The notes under the pieces: model-generated
Database searches by the model: none
Seen by the model: only the letters and a program-made list of their open reading frames with translations
What the model was told of the DNA's origin: nothing
Source: Zoogloeaceae bacterium
GTDB lineage: Bacteria; Pseudomonadota; Gammaproteobacteria; Burkholderiales; Rhodocyclaceae
Reading direction: 5' to 3'
NCBI GenBank assembly: GCA_031278735.1
Contig: JAITJU010000156.1
Coordinates: 1 to 6,394 of the forward strand
DNA length: 6,394 nucleotides
Position numbers and translations under genes: made by a program
Shown: positions 1 through 6,394 of the stretch, in pieces
How positions within the stretch are numbered: position 1 is the stretch's first letter
Layout of the letters: every line of letters begins with the position of its first letter

Positions 1-100
1 CATGTGAGGCAGAAGGGCTTCGGGTTAGAATGGCGGGATTTTAACATTGGGCGCGCCATCGCCTGCCTTCTTTATTTGTCGTCACGCTGCCCGCCAGACC
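1..100 (+). promoter_or_regulatory. lptD upstream/leader region with weak promoter-like signal
   Basis: This is the non-coding leader of lptD. A TAGAAT hexamer at 26-31 matches the sigma-70 -10 consensus at five of six positions, but no acceptable -35 hexamer is seen at the right distance. On the opposite strand the complement of 38-43 reads TAAAAT, also a five-of-six match and also without a -35. No sigma-E type promoter is recognisable, although lptD is sigma-E controlled in E. coli. No purine-rich ribosome binding site precedes the ATG at 101. The promoter call is therefore a suggestion; the region itself is simply short and intergenic. Confidence 0.2.
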
Positions 101-2539
101 ATGAAACCACTGCGTTACCGCCCCATCGCCCTTGCCTTGACCTGCCTTTTCGCCAAAATACAGGCGGCGCAGGCGACGGATATTGCCGAAAACAGCGTCG
201 CGCCGGAAAGCGCGGCATATGCCGCATCCGCGCCGTCATCGCCAGTCCTGGCGCGGGATGGCGACGACGCGGCAGGCGGCGGCGAGCGCGAAACAGACGC
301 ATCGCCAGAGGAAACCACGATTTCCGCCGAAAAAATCAGCGGGCAGGCGGATGAAATTACGCGCGCCGAAGGCGATGTCCGTCTGTACACGGAAGGCACG
401 CAGATGTTCGCGGACAAAATGGACTACTATCTGCTGGAAGACGAAATCCGCGCCAACGGCAATGTGCGCGTACTCCAGAAAGGCGTGGAAGTCAGCGGGC
501 CGTATCTGCAAATGAAGATAAGCGAAAAAATCGGCTATTTCGACAATGCCCGTTACAAAATCAGCCGCTCCATCGAACGCGCGCGCGACAGGCAGGATTA
601 TCTGCCGGGACAAACGGAAGCCTTGCCCGCCTTGCCGGCGCGTTTGAGCACAGGCTATGGGCAGGCCACGCGCATTCATTTCGAGGGCGAAAACCAGTTT
701 CGCATCGAAAACGGCACCTATTCCACCTGCAAGCCGGACGCCGACGTGAAGCAGGACTGGTTCGCCAAAAGCGGCGACATCAAGCTGGATTACGACGAAA
801 ACAACGGCACGGCGCGCGACGCGACCCTGTACTTCAAGGACATGCCCATTTTCTACGCCCCCTACTTTTCTTTCTCGCTCAACAATCAGCGCAAGTCCGG
901 CGTGCTCGCCCCGACCTTTTCATCCTCCACCCGCACCGGGCTGGATTTGTCCGTTCCCTACTACTGGAACATCGCTCCCAACTATGACGCAACCATAGTG
1001 CCGCGCGTCATGAGCAAACGCGGGCTGCAAATCGGCGCGGAAATCCGCTACAAGGATCATTACGCCGACAGTGAAGCGCGTTTCGAAATCCTGCCCAGAG
1101 ACAAACAGGAAGCCGAACGCCGCTACGCCTTTGATTTCCGTCACGCGCAAAACCTGGGCGGCGGATTTTCCACCTACATCGAGTGGGGCGGCGCTTCCGA
1201 TGACGATTATTTCACCGATCTTTCCTCGCGCGTGGTGCAGACCTCGCAGCGGCAGATTACCCGCCAGTTTCAGTTGAACTACAATCGCGAATGGCTGAGC
1301 GTTAACCTGCGCACCCTGCGTTATCAGACGCTGAACCCCGACAATGACGACGAGAAGAAGGACTATTGGCTGGATCACCCCTATTTTCTGCAGCCGCAAG
1401 TGACCGTCAAGGTCAGTCCCGTTGCCTTCGGCGCGCTGGAAGCGCAGGCGGAGGGGCAATATACCCGCTTTACGCATCCCATGCTGACAGAAGGCGAGCG
1501 CACGGTGTTCTATCCGCAGATTGCCCTGCCGTTTCTGCGCTCCGGCTACTACGTCATCCCCAAAATCGGCCTGCACATGACGCGCTACCAGGTTGACCAG
1601 CGCGCCGCGAATCTGCCGCAAAGCCTGCATCGCACCCTGCCGATATTCAGTCTGGACGTCGGCATGACCTTTGAGCGCGAGACCCAGCTGCTCGGCAACC
1701 GCTGGACACAGACGCTGGAACCCAGACTCTACTATCTGAATATTCCCCACAAGGACCAGAGCCGCTATCCGCTGTTCGATTCCGGTCTGGCGGATTTCAA
1801 TTTCGCCCAGATTTTCAGCGAAAACCGTTTTTCCGGCTATGACCGCATCAACAACGCCCGGCAATTGACGGCCGCGCTGACTTCCCGCCTGATCGACCCG
1901 GCGAGCGGCGGCGAGCGGCTCCGGGCAATGGTGGGGCAGCGGTATTACTTCGAGCCGCTCAAGGTTGGCTTGCCGGGTGAGACGTTGTATCACGACAAAT
2001 ACTCCGATTTCCTCGCCGCCCTCTCCGGCCAGGTTGCGCCCAAGGTACATGCCCATGCCGCGCTGGAATACAACATCAAGCACAGCTCCACGGAGCGCGT
2101 CACCCTGAGCGCGCGTTATCAGCCGGATTACGGCAAGACGCTCTCCATTGCCTATCGTTACAACCGGGGCATCAACTGGAGCACCCGGCAGCAGAATGTT
2201 GAGAGCATGGATCAGATCGACATTGCCGGACAATGGCGGCTTTCCAGCCGCTGGTATGCCGTTGGCCGCTACAACTATGCCTTTGACGCCTCCCGTCTGG
2301 TCGAAGGCATTGTCGGCGTGGAATACAGCGCCGGCTGCTGGGTTGCCCGCCTTGTCGCCCAGCGGCTGGAAACCACGGCCGGATCGCCCAACACCAGCCT
2401 GTTTTTCCAGCTTGAATTGAACGATTTTGGCCGGATTGGCTCCAATCCGCTGCAGATGCTGCGCCGCAGCGTGCCCGGCTACACCAATATCAGCGAATTG
2501 CCGGAACTTTCTTCCGGCGCGCTTCTTTCCGACGAGTAA
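101..2539 (+). CDS. lptD: LPS-assembly protein LptD (outer-membrane LPS translocon)
   Basis: LptD is the outer-membrane barrel that, plugged by the lipoprotein LptE, inserts lipopolysaccharide into the outer leaflet at the end of the Lpt bridge. The product is 812 residues. Residues 1 to about 26 look like a Sec signal peptide (basic start, hydrophobic core, AQA-type cleavage site). A disordered Ala/Ser/Glu-rich linker runs to about 72. An OstA/LptA-like beta-jellyroll domain covers about 73-205 and the barrel domain about 225-812. The barrel start has the family hallmark IFYAPYFSF followed by RKSGVLAPTF (about 250-273), and the C-terminus has LRRSVPGY. Mature cysteines are only C210 and C746, the presumed equivalents of E. 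coli C173 and C725. I chose the ATG at 101 because it starts the signal peptide; the frame stays open upstream to a TTG at 47, which would put polar residues before it. It is the first gene of a tight run with surA and pdxA. Confidence 0.97.
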   Translation: MKPLRYRPIALALTCLFAKIQAAQATDIAENSVAPESAAYAASAPSSPVLARDGDDAAGGGERETDASPEETTISAEKISGQADEITRAEGDVRLYTEGTQMFADKMDYYLLEDEIRANGNVRVLQKGVEVSGPYLQMKISEKIGYFDNARYKISRSIERARDRQDYLPGQTEALPALPARLSTGYGQATRIHFEGENQFRIENGTYSTCKPDADVKQDWFAKSGDIKLDYDENNGTARDATLYFKDMPIFYAPYFSFSLNNQRKSGVLAPTFSSSTRTGLDLSVPYYWNIAPNYDATIVPRVMSKRGLQIGAEIRYKDHYADSEARFEILPRDKQEAERRYAFDFRHAQNLGGGFSTYIEWGGASDDDYFTDLSSRVVQTSQRQITRQFQLNYNREWLSVNLRTLRYQTLNPDNDDEKKDYWLDHPYFLQPQVTVKVSPVAFGALEAQAEGQYTRFTHPMLTEGERTVFYPQIALPFLRSGYYVIPKIGLHMTRYQVDQRAANLPQSLHRTLPIFSLDVGMTFERETQLLGNRWTQTLEPRLYYLNIPHKDQSRYPLFDSGLADFNFAQIFSENRFSGYDRINNARQLTAALTSRLIDPASGGERLRAMVGQRYYFEPLKVGLPGETLYHDKYSDFLAALSGQVAPKVHAHAALEYNIKHSSTERVTLSARYQPDYGKTLSIAYRYNRGINWSTRQQNVESMDQIDIAGQWRLSSRWYAVGRYNYAFDASRLVEGIVGVEYSAGCWVARLVAQRLETTAGSPNTSLFFQLELNDFGRIGSNPLQMLRRSVPGYTNISELPELSSGALLSDE

Positions 2540-2543
2540 CGCC

Positions 2544-3863
2544 ATGTTCAGACCCATCCTTGCCCTTGCCGCTCTTCTTGCCCTTGCGCTGACGACTTCG
2601 CCTGCGGCGGCGCGACCGCAGATCATCGAAGCCGACCGCATCGTCGCCATCGTCGGCAGCGAGGCCATCACCCTGTTCGAACTCAAAACGCAACTGCAGC
2701 AGGTCGTTGGTCGGCTGCAACGCCAGGGGACGCCCCTGCCGCCAGAGGCGACGCTGGAACGGCAGATGCTCGAACGCATGATCATGGAGCGCGCCCAGAT
2801 TCAGGCCGCCCGCGAGCAGGGCTTGCGCGTGGAAGACGCGCAGCTTGAACAGACCATTGCCCGCATCGCCGCCAACAACAAGATGAGTGACGCGCAATTT
2901 CGCGCGGCGCTGGAAAAGGACGGCATTGCCTATGCCCAGTTCCGGGAAGAAATCCGCGGCGAACTGCTCATCGCCCGCTTGCGCGAACGGGAAGTCGACA
3001 GCCGCCTGGTCATTTCCGACGCCGAAATCGATAACTTTCTGGCGCAGACGGACGGCAAGCGCGAGGAGCTGCACGTTGCCCACATCCTGCTGCGCGCGCC
3101 GGAGGCCGCCAGCCCCGAACAACTGCAAAAGCTGAGGAGTAAAGCCGAGGATGTGGCAAGACGCGCCCAACAAGGGGAAAATTTCGCGGAACTCGCCGCC
3201 GCCTATTCCGACGCGCCCGACGCCTTGCAAGGCGGCGATTTGGGCTGGCGTTCCGAAGATACGCTCCCCACGCTCTTCGCCGAAACCGCCAAGACGCTGC
3301 AACCCTCGCCGCAACCCGCCGCCGCCAAGGTCGGCGACATCGCCCTGCTGCAATCCCCGAACGGCTTTCACGTCATCAAGCTCATTGCCCGTCGCGGCAA
3401 CCAGACGGAGGATGACGGCGTGCGCCAGACCCGCGCCCGCCATATCCTGATTCGCGTCGATGAACTCATTTCCGAATCCGAAGCTCGCCGCCGTCTGGAA
3501 GATCTGCGCGAACGCCTGCGGCATGGCGAGAACTTCGCGGAACTGGCGCGTCTTTATTCGCAGGACGGTTCGGCGGCCAATGGCGGCGACCTGGGATGGA
3601 TCAACCCCGGCGACACCGTTCCGGAATTTGAACGGGCAATGGACGCCCTCTCCGATGGCGAGATCAGCGCCGTGGTGCAGTCTCCTTTCGGCTTTCACGT
3701 CATCAAGGTGGAAGAACGCCGCGTGCAGAACATGAGCGTGGAGAAACAACGCCTCGCCGCCCGCCAGATATTGCGCGAACGCAAGATGGACGAGGCGTAT
3801 CAGGATTGGCTCCGGCAATTGCGCGACAGAACTTACGTGGAATATCGACTAGAGGATGAATAA
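2544..3863 (+). CDS. surA: Periplasmic chaperone / peptidyl-prolyl isomerase SurA
   Basis: SurA binds unfolded outer-membrane proteins in the periplasm and delivers them to the Bam complex; LptD is a known client in E. coli. The product is 439 residues (E. coli about 428). A signal peptide occupies about 1-23, ending SPAAA before RPQII. The SurA N-terminal chaperone domain spans about 24-172, beginning with DRIVAIVGSEAIT. The first parvulin domain (about 173-283) has HVAHILL, GGDLGW and GFHVIKL. The second (about 295-391) has ARHILIR, GGDLGW and GFHVIKV. The C-terminal helix segment (392-439) completes the chaperone core. Parvulin 1 has about nine extra Pro/Ala-rich residues (253-261) relative to E. 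coli. I chose the ATG at 2544 because it opens directly on the signal peptide; the frame is open further up inside lptD, but those residues are not signal-like. Only four bases separate it from the lptD stop, so translational coupling is likely; a weak GACGAG lies in the lptD end. Confidence 0.97.
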   Translation: MFRPILALAALLALALTTSPAAARPQIIEADRIVAIVGSEAITLFELKTQLQQVVGRLQRQGTPLPPEATLERQMLERMIMERAQIQAAREQGLRVEDAQLEQTIARIAANNKMSDAQFRAALEKDGIAYAQFREEIRGELLIARLREREVDSRLVISDAEIDNFLAQTDGKREELHVAHILLRAPEAASPEQLQKLRSKAEDVARRAQQGENFAELAAAYSDAPDALQGGDLGWRSEDTLPTLFAETAKTLQPSPQPAAAKVGDIALLQSPNGFHVIKLIARRGNQTEDDGVRQTRARHILIRVDELISESEARRRLEDLRERLRHGENFAELARLYSQDGSAANGGDLGWINPGDTVPEFERAMDALSDGEISAVVQSPFGFHVIKVEERRVQNMSVEKQRLAARQILRERKMDEAYQDWLRQLRDRTYVEYRLEDE

Positions 3864-4950
3864 GCCGCTGATAGCCGTCACTTCCGGCGATCCTGCCGGC
3901 ATCGGCCCGGATCTTTGCCTGCAATTGGCGAATTTCGTCAGCGGCGCGCGCGTTGTCGTGCTGGCCGATCGCAATCTGCTTGCCGAGCGTGCCCGCCTGC
4001 TGCGCCTGCCGGCACGTCTGCGCGACTATCGACCGGATGCGCCCTTGCCGCCGGGGGACGTGTTGGAAGTGCGGCATCATCCCCTGTCCGCGCCCAGTCA
4101 GCCCGGCAAACTCGCTGCGGCGAACGCCGCTTATGTCATCAAACTATTGGATGACGCCATTGACGGCTGTCTTTCCGGAGAATTCGCGGCGATGCTCACC
4201 GCGCCGATCCACAAGGGCATACTCAATGAAGCGGGCATGTTCGGCGGCAGGCCGTTCACCGGGCATACCGAATATCTGGCGGAACGCGCCCGCGCGCCAA
4301 AGGTGGTCATGATGCTGACGGGCAGGACGCCCAACGCTCATCCAGACGGCCATCTGCGCGTGGCGCTGGTCAGCGCGCACCTGCCCCTGCGCGATGTCGC
4401 CGCCGCCGTTACTCCGGAAAATCTCGCGTCGGCGCTTCGCGTCCTGCACCGTGATTTGCGGCAAAAATACGGCATCGCGCGTCCGCGCATCCTGGTGGCG
4501 GGACTGAATCCGCACGCGGGCGAAGGCGGTCACATGGGGCGCGAGGAAATCGACTGCATCCTCCCGACGCTGGAAAAACTGCGCCGACAGGAAAACATGA
4601 CCCTCATCGGCCCCTTGCCCGCCGACACCCTGTTTACCCCGCCCGTCCTGGCGCGGGGCGACGCCGTGCTCGCCATGTATCACGATCAGGGACTCGCGCC
4701 TCTGAAATACGCCACTTTCGGGCGAGGGGTCAATGTTACCCTGGGGCTGCCCTTTATTCGCACTTCCGTCGATCACGGCACCGCTCTCGATCTCGCCGGA
4801 ACCGGCAAGGCGAATTCCGGCAGTCTTTTCGCGGCGCTGCAAGAAGCCGCGCGGATGTGCGGGCTAAAGCTGAAATGTCGGCGGATGCGCGTCAAAAAAG
4901 GCGGATGCCCCACAACCTTGCCCAAAAATATATCGAAAAAGATAGAGTAA
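3856..4950 (+). CDS. pdxA: 4-hydroxythreonine-4-phosphate dehydrogenase PdxA
   Basis: PdxA oxidises 4-phosphohydroxy-L-threonine with NAD(P)+ to the precursor that PdxJ condenses into pyridoxine 5'-phosphate (DXP-dependent vitamin B6 synthesis, cytoplasm). The product is 364 residues against 329 in E. coli. It opens with IAVTSGDPAGIGPD (the usual final Glu is Asp here). TGHTE (H137, T138) is the substrate-binding motif. The three metal-ligand histidines are present: H175 in SAHLPL, H220 in GLNPHAGE and H276 in MYHDQG. The conserved end GTALDLAGTGKA (308-319) is intact. Two departures are seen: a loop of roughly ten extra residues at about 155-166, and a C-terminal tail at 337-364 with ten Lys/Arg in 28 residues that lies beyond the usual family end. 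The ATG overlaps the surA end by eight bases in another frame, preceded immediately by AGAGG, so translation is probably coupled to surA. Catalytic residues suggest a working enzyme. Confidence 0.96.
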   Translation: MNKPLIAVTSGDPAGIGPDLCLQLANFVSGARVVVLADRNLLAERARLLRLPARLRDYRPDAPLPPGDVLEVRHHPLSAPSQPGKLAAANAAYVIKLLDDAIDGCLSGEFAAMLTAPIHKGILNEAGMFGGRPFTGHTEYLAERARAPKVVMMLTGRTPNAHPDGHLRVALVSAHLPLRDVAAAVTPENLASALRVLHRDLRQKYGIARPRILVAGLNPHAGEGGHMGREEIDCILPTLEKLRRQENMTLIGPLPADTLFTPPVLARGDAVLAMYHDQGLAPLKYATFGRGVNVTLGLPFIRTSVDHGTALDLAGTGKANSGSLFAALQEAARMCGLKLKCRRMRVKKGGCPTTLPKNISKKIE

Positions 4951-5378
4951 TGAGAATGCATGTTCGCATTCAGCAGAGGGCTGTTTCCCTTGACGGGAGG
5001 CGCGCGAAAAAACACAGGCGCGGATTGGCCGGTGTGCCGCGCTGTGCGCAACCCGCTTTTCCCATCCCCTTGCTTTGAAATGTCGGCCATTTTCACGCGT
5101 CCCGCGTCCATGTCGGCCTCGAGACCGGCATGGGCGTTGCCGCTTTCTGCCTTTGCCCGCGGTCTGTTGGGCCTGTGGATCGCGCCCTGGCCCAAGGCGT
5201 TCCGATGTTGGGCGGGCGGTTTGATTGCCTTGGGGCGGCGTTCCGCCGCATTGCGCCGCCCGCGCCGCGGACGCGAGCAGGCGATTCTTCCGCTCAGGTT
5301 GCCCTGTCTTGCCCCGTTGTCCGGCGTCTTGTCGCCATGCGCGTAAACGCCGAAAAATCCCGCGCCGCCTCGGCGCAC
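4951..5378. other. Intergenic gap between pdxA and rsmA, no supported gene
   Basis: These 428 bases hold no gene I recognise. A + strand frame at 4960-5346 could encode 128 residues, but it has no ribosome binding site, is rich in Cys, Trp, Pro and Arg, and matches no family I know. The rsmA frame is open from 5079 (after a TGA at 5076-5078), with ATGs at 5130 and 5337 ahead of the chosen rsmA start. A long opposite-strand frame crosses the gap but also runs antisense through pdxA and rsmA, typical of high-GC shadows. An AT-rich patch at about 4922-4960, with TTGCCC at 4918-4923 and TAGAGT at 4943-4948 (19-base spacer), could be a weak rsmA promoter. A small hairpin GGCGG-CGTT-CCGCC lies at 5234-5247. 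Confidence 0.6.
4954..4971. repeat. Short perfect inverted repeat just after pdxA
   Basis: GAATGC and GCATTC, six bases each, flank a six-base spacer, starting three bases after the pdxA stop. No T-run follows, so it does not resemble an intrinsic terminator. It could be a small operator-like palindrome near a possible rsmA promoter, or chance. The repeat is directly visible; any function is speculation. Confidence 0.3.
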
Positions 5379-6161
5379 ATGCCGCGCAAGCGTTTCGGGC
5401 AGCATTTTCTGGTCGATCCCAGCGTCATTCGCGCCATTGTCGCCGCCATCGATCCGCGACCGGACGACGCGCTGGTGGAAATCGGCCCCGGCCTGGGGGC
5501 GATCACGGAACCATTGACGGCGCGGGTAAGGCGCCTCCACGCCGTGGAAATCGATCGGGATCTGATTGCCCGTCTGCGGCAGCAATTCCCCCCGGATCGG
5601 CTGCGCATTCATGCGGGCGACGCGCTGTCCCTTGATTTTGGCGCATTGGTCGGCGCGGAGAAGCGCCTGCGCGTTGTCGGCAACCTGCCCTACAACATTT
5701 CCACGCCGCTCCTCTTTCATCTATGCGCCTTTGCCGATCGGATTGGCGACATGCATTTCATGCTGCAAAAAGAAGTGGTCGAGCGCATGACGGCCGAACC
5801 CGGCCATGCCGCCTATGGCCGTCTTTCCGTCATGTTGCGCTATCGTTTTCATCTGAAATGGCTCTTCGACGTGCCGCCGGAGAGTTTCCATCCCGTTCCC
5901 AGGGTGTACTCGGCGGTGGCGCGCCTCATCCCCATCCCCGCCGCCGAGCGCGCGCCGTGCGATGCCGCCATGCTGGAAAAGGTCGTCGCCGCCGCTTTTT
6001 CCCAACGGCGCAAGATGTTGCGCAACACCCTGAAGCCTCTGTTTGCCGAAAGCGATCTGACCGACCTGAACATTGCCCCGACCTGGCGAGCGGAAGACGT
6101 TCCGCTTGCCGGATTCGTGGCGCTCGCCAATCGCCTGCGGCATGAGCGGGCAGCCGAATGA
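5379..6161 (+). CDS. rsmA: 16S rRNA (adenine1518-N6/adenine1519-N6)-dimethyltransferase RsmA (KsgA)
   Basis: RsmA uses S-adenosylmethionine to dimethylate two adjacent adenosines in the helix 45 loop near the 3' end of 16S rRNA, a late 30S checkpoint. The product is 260 residues from this start, close to the family length. The family start PRKRFGQHFLVD is at 2-13. The Rossmann SAM motif VEIGPGLGAIT is at 33-43, the acidic ribose-binding motif AVEID at 55-59, and GDAL at 80-83. The catalytic NLPYNIS (N6-adenine type N-L-P-Y) is at 102-108. MLQKEVVERM follows at 128-137, FHPVPRVYSAV at 170-180 and FSQRRKMLRNTLK at 207-219; the common Asp in the PxVxS segment is Tyr here. The start is uncertain. 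Neither ATG 5379 nor in-frame ATG 5337 (274 residues) has a Shine-Dalgarno, and homologues usually carry a few residues before PRKRFG, so 5337 is a real alternative. A gap of about 0.4 kb separates it from pdxA, so it may have its own promoter. Confidence 0.95.
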   Translation: MPRKRFGQHFLVDPSVIRAIVAAIDPRPDDALVEIGPGLGAITEPLTARVRRLHAVEIDRDLIARLRQQFPPDRLRIHAGDALSLDFGALVGAEKRLRVVGNLPYNISTPLLFHLCAFADRIGDMHFMLQKEVVERMTAEPGHAAYGRLSVMLRYRFHLKWLFDVPPESFHPVPRVYSAVARLIPIPAAERAPCDAAMLEKVVAAAFSQRRKMLRNTLKPLFAESDLTDLNIAPTWRAEDVPLAGFVALANRLRHERAAE

Positions 6162-6192
6162 CGTCCTGGATCTTTCCGCCGCTTTCTCTTTT
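6144..6192 (+). terminator. Weak terminator-like element at the rsmA end
   Basis: AGCGG at 6145-6149 can pair with CCGCT at 6179-6183 (plus one G-U pair outside), and a T-rich run, TTTCTCTTTTT, follows immediately at 6183-6191 or so. The stem is short and the loop is 29 bases, so folding would be weak. The T-run position just after the rsmA stop is the main support. Confidence 0.2.
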
Positions 6193-6208
6193 TGCAAGGG
6201 ATTTTTCC

Positions 6209-6394
6209 ATGTTCTTCCCGGTTTTCCGGCAGGGCAATCGCATGAATGCCATATGCAATGGAAGTGACCGCGGCAGGGAGGAAAAGCTTCTGGCAAGGGA
6301 GGGTCAAAAGAGGTTTGCAGCGATGGAACTGGCGGCAAGGGCGGGTCTGAAGGCCGCCAACCTCTCTTTCTGGAGATGTTTCGCTCGTACGGTA
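6209..6394 (+). CDS. Possible partial ORF running off the 3' end, unrecognised
   Basis: An ATG at 6209 opens a frame of 62 codons with no stop before the window ends. A good Shine-Dalgarno-like AAGGGA sits at 6196-6201, seven bases upstream, which is better than any other start in the window. Against it, arginine codons here are mostly AGG/AGA, while the four confident genes prefer CGC/CGT, and the peptide (Arg/Lys/Ala-rich, one FWRCF segment near the end) matches no family I recognise. It also overlaps an inverted repeat at 6309-6365. Another candidate start in a different frame is the ATG at 6376, preceded by TGGAG. I cannot tell whether either is a true gene without downstream sequence. 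Confidence 0.22.
   Translation, partial: MFFPVFRQGNRMNAICNGSDRGREEKLLAREGQKRFAAMELAARAGLKAANLSFWRCFARTV
6309..6365. repeat. Nested two-part inverted repeat
   Basis: An outer pair, AGAGGTT (6309-6315) with AACCTCT (6359-6365), encloses an inner pair, GGCGGC (6331-6336) with GCCGCC (6353-6358). The right arms are contiguous, while the left arms are separated by a 15-base bulge; the apical loop is 16 bases. The following bases, CTTTCTGG, are pyrimidine-rich but not a true T-run. It may be a transcript structure or a weak terminator, or chance in GC-rich DNA. Confidence 0.3.

Noticed and set aside
920..2785. A 621-residue minus-strand frame opposite lptD and surA.
   Set aside because: It lies antisense to two clear conserved genes, has no family motifs, and is the expected mirror frame in high-GC DNA.
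2490..3818. A 442-residue minus-strand frame opposite surA.
   Set aside because: It is a shadow of surA, whose signal peptide and two parvulin domains are unmistakable.
4894..4900. AAAAAAG as a programmed -1 frameshift site in the pdxA tail.
   Set aside because: The reading frame is AAA AAA GGC rather than the required A AAA AAG phase, and the alternative frame soon stops without recognisable sequence.
4950..5078. A 42-residue frame starting at an ATG that overlaps the pdxA stop (TAATG).
   Set aside because: The arrangement resembles translational coupling, but the peptide is short, Arg-rich and unrecognised, and no Shine-Dalgarno is seen.
4871..5087. A 12-base direct repeat TGAAATGTCGGC at 4871-4882 and 5076-5087.
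   Set aside because: About one such repeated 12-mer is expected by chance in a window of this size.
4773..5720. A 315-residue minus-strand frame crossing the pdxA-rsmA gap.
   Set aside because: It runs antisense through the conserved ends of pdxA and rsmA, and its gap portion resembles no known protein.
6345..6351. GTCTGAA, part of the Neisseria DNA uptake sequence.
   Set aside because: Only seven bases match, the GCC before it is missing, and I noticed no other copy in the window.

Overview
This window carries a conserved housekeeping cluster, lptD-surA-pdxA-rsmA, with all four genes on the + strand. The gene order, the high G+C content and the protein features point to a Gram-negative proteobacterium. 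Betaproteobacteria is the most likely class: RsmA begins with PRKRFGQHFLVD-type sequence, and apaG/apaH do not follow rsmA as they usually do in enteric gammaproteobacteria. The class assignment is inference and the genus cannot be told.

Layout: bases 1-100 are the lptD leader, with no clear ribosome binding site. lptD (101-2539) encodes the outer-membrane LPS translocon. surA (2544-3863) follows after 4 bases and encodes a two-parvulin periplasmic chaperone. pdxA (3856-4950) overlaps surA by 8 bases, encodes a vitamin B6 synthesis enzyme, and ends in an unusual lysine/arginine-rich tail. A gap of about 0.4 kb (4951-5378) holds no gene I can support, but it has a small palindrome and a long frame open into rsmA. 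rsmA (5379-6161) encodes the 16S rRNA dimethyladenosine methyltransferase. The last 233 bases hold a T-rich terminator-like stretch, a short open frame with a good Shine-Dalgarno that runs off the end, and a two-part inverted repeat.

The first two genes work together: SurA is the chaperone that escorts outer-membrane proteins, LptD being one of its best known clients, so their pairing has functional sense. pdxA and rsmA are linked to them by conserved order rather than by shared biochemistry. The tight lptD-surA-pdxA spacing suggests one transcript. The larger gap before rsmA leaves room for a separate promoter.

I see no mobile element, CRISPR array, tRNA, rRNA or defence-like system. I do not see convincing evidence of a new biological system. 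The points worth a second look are modest: the PdxA tail, the pdxA-rsmA gap, the two-cysteine LptD, and the undetermined 3' end.
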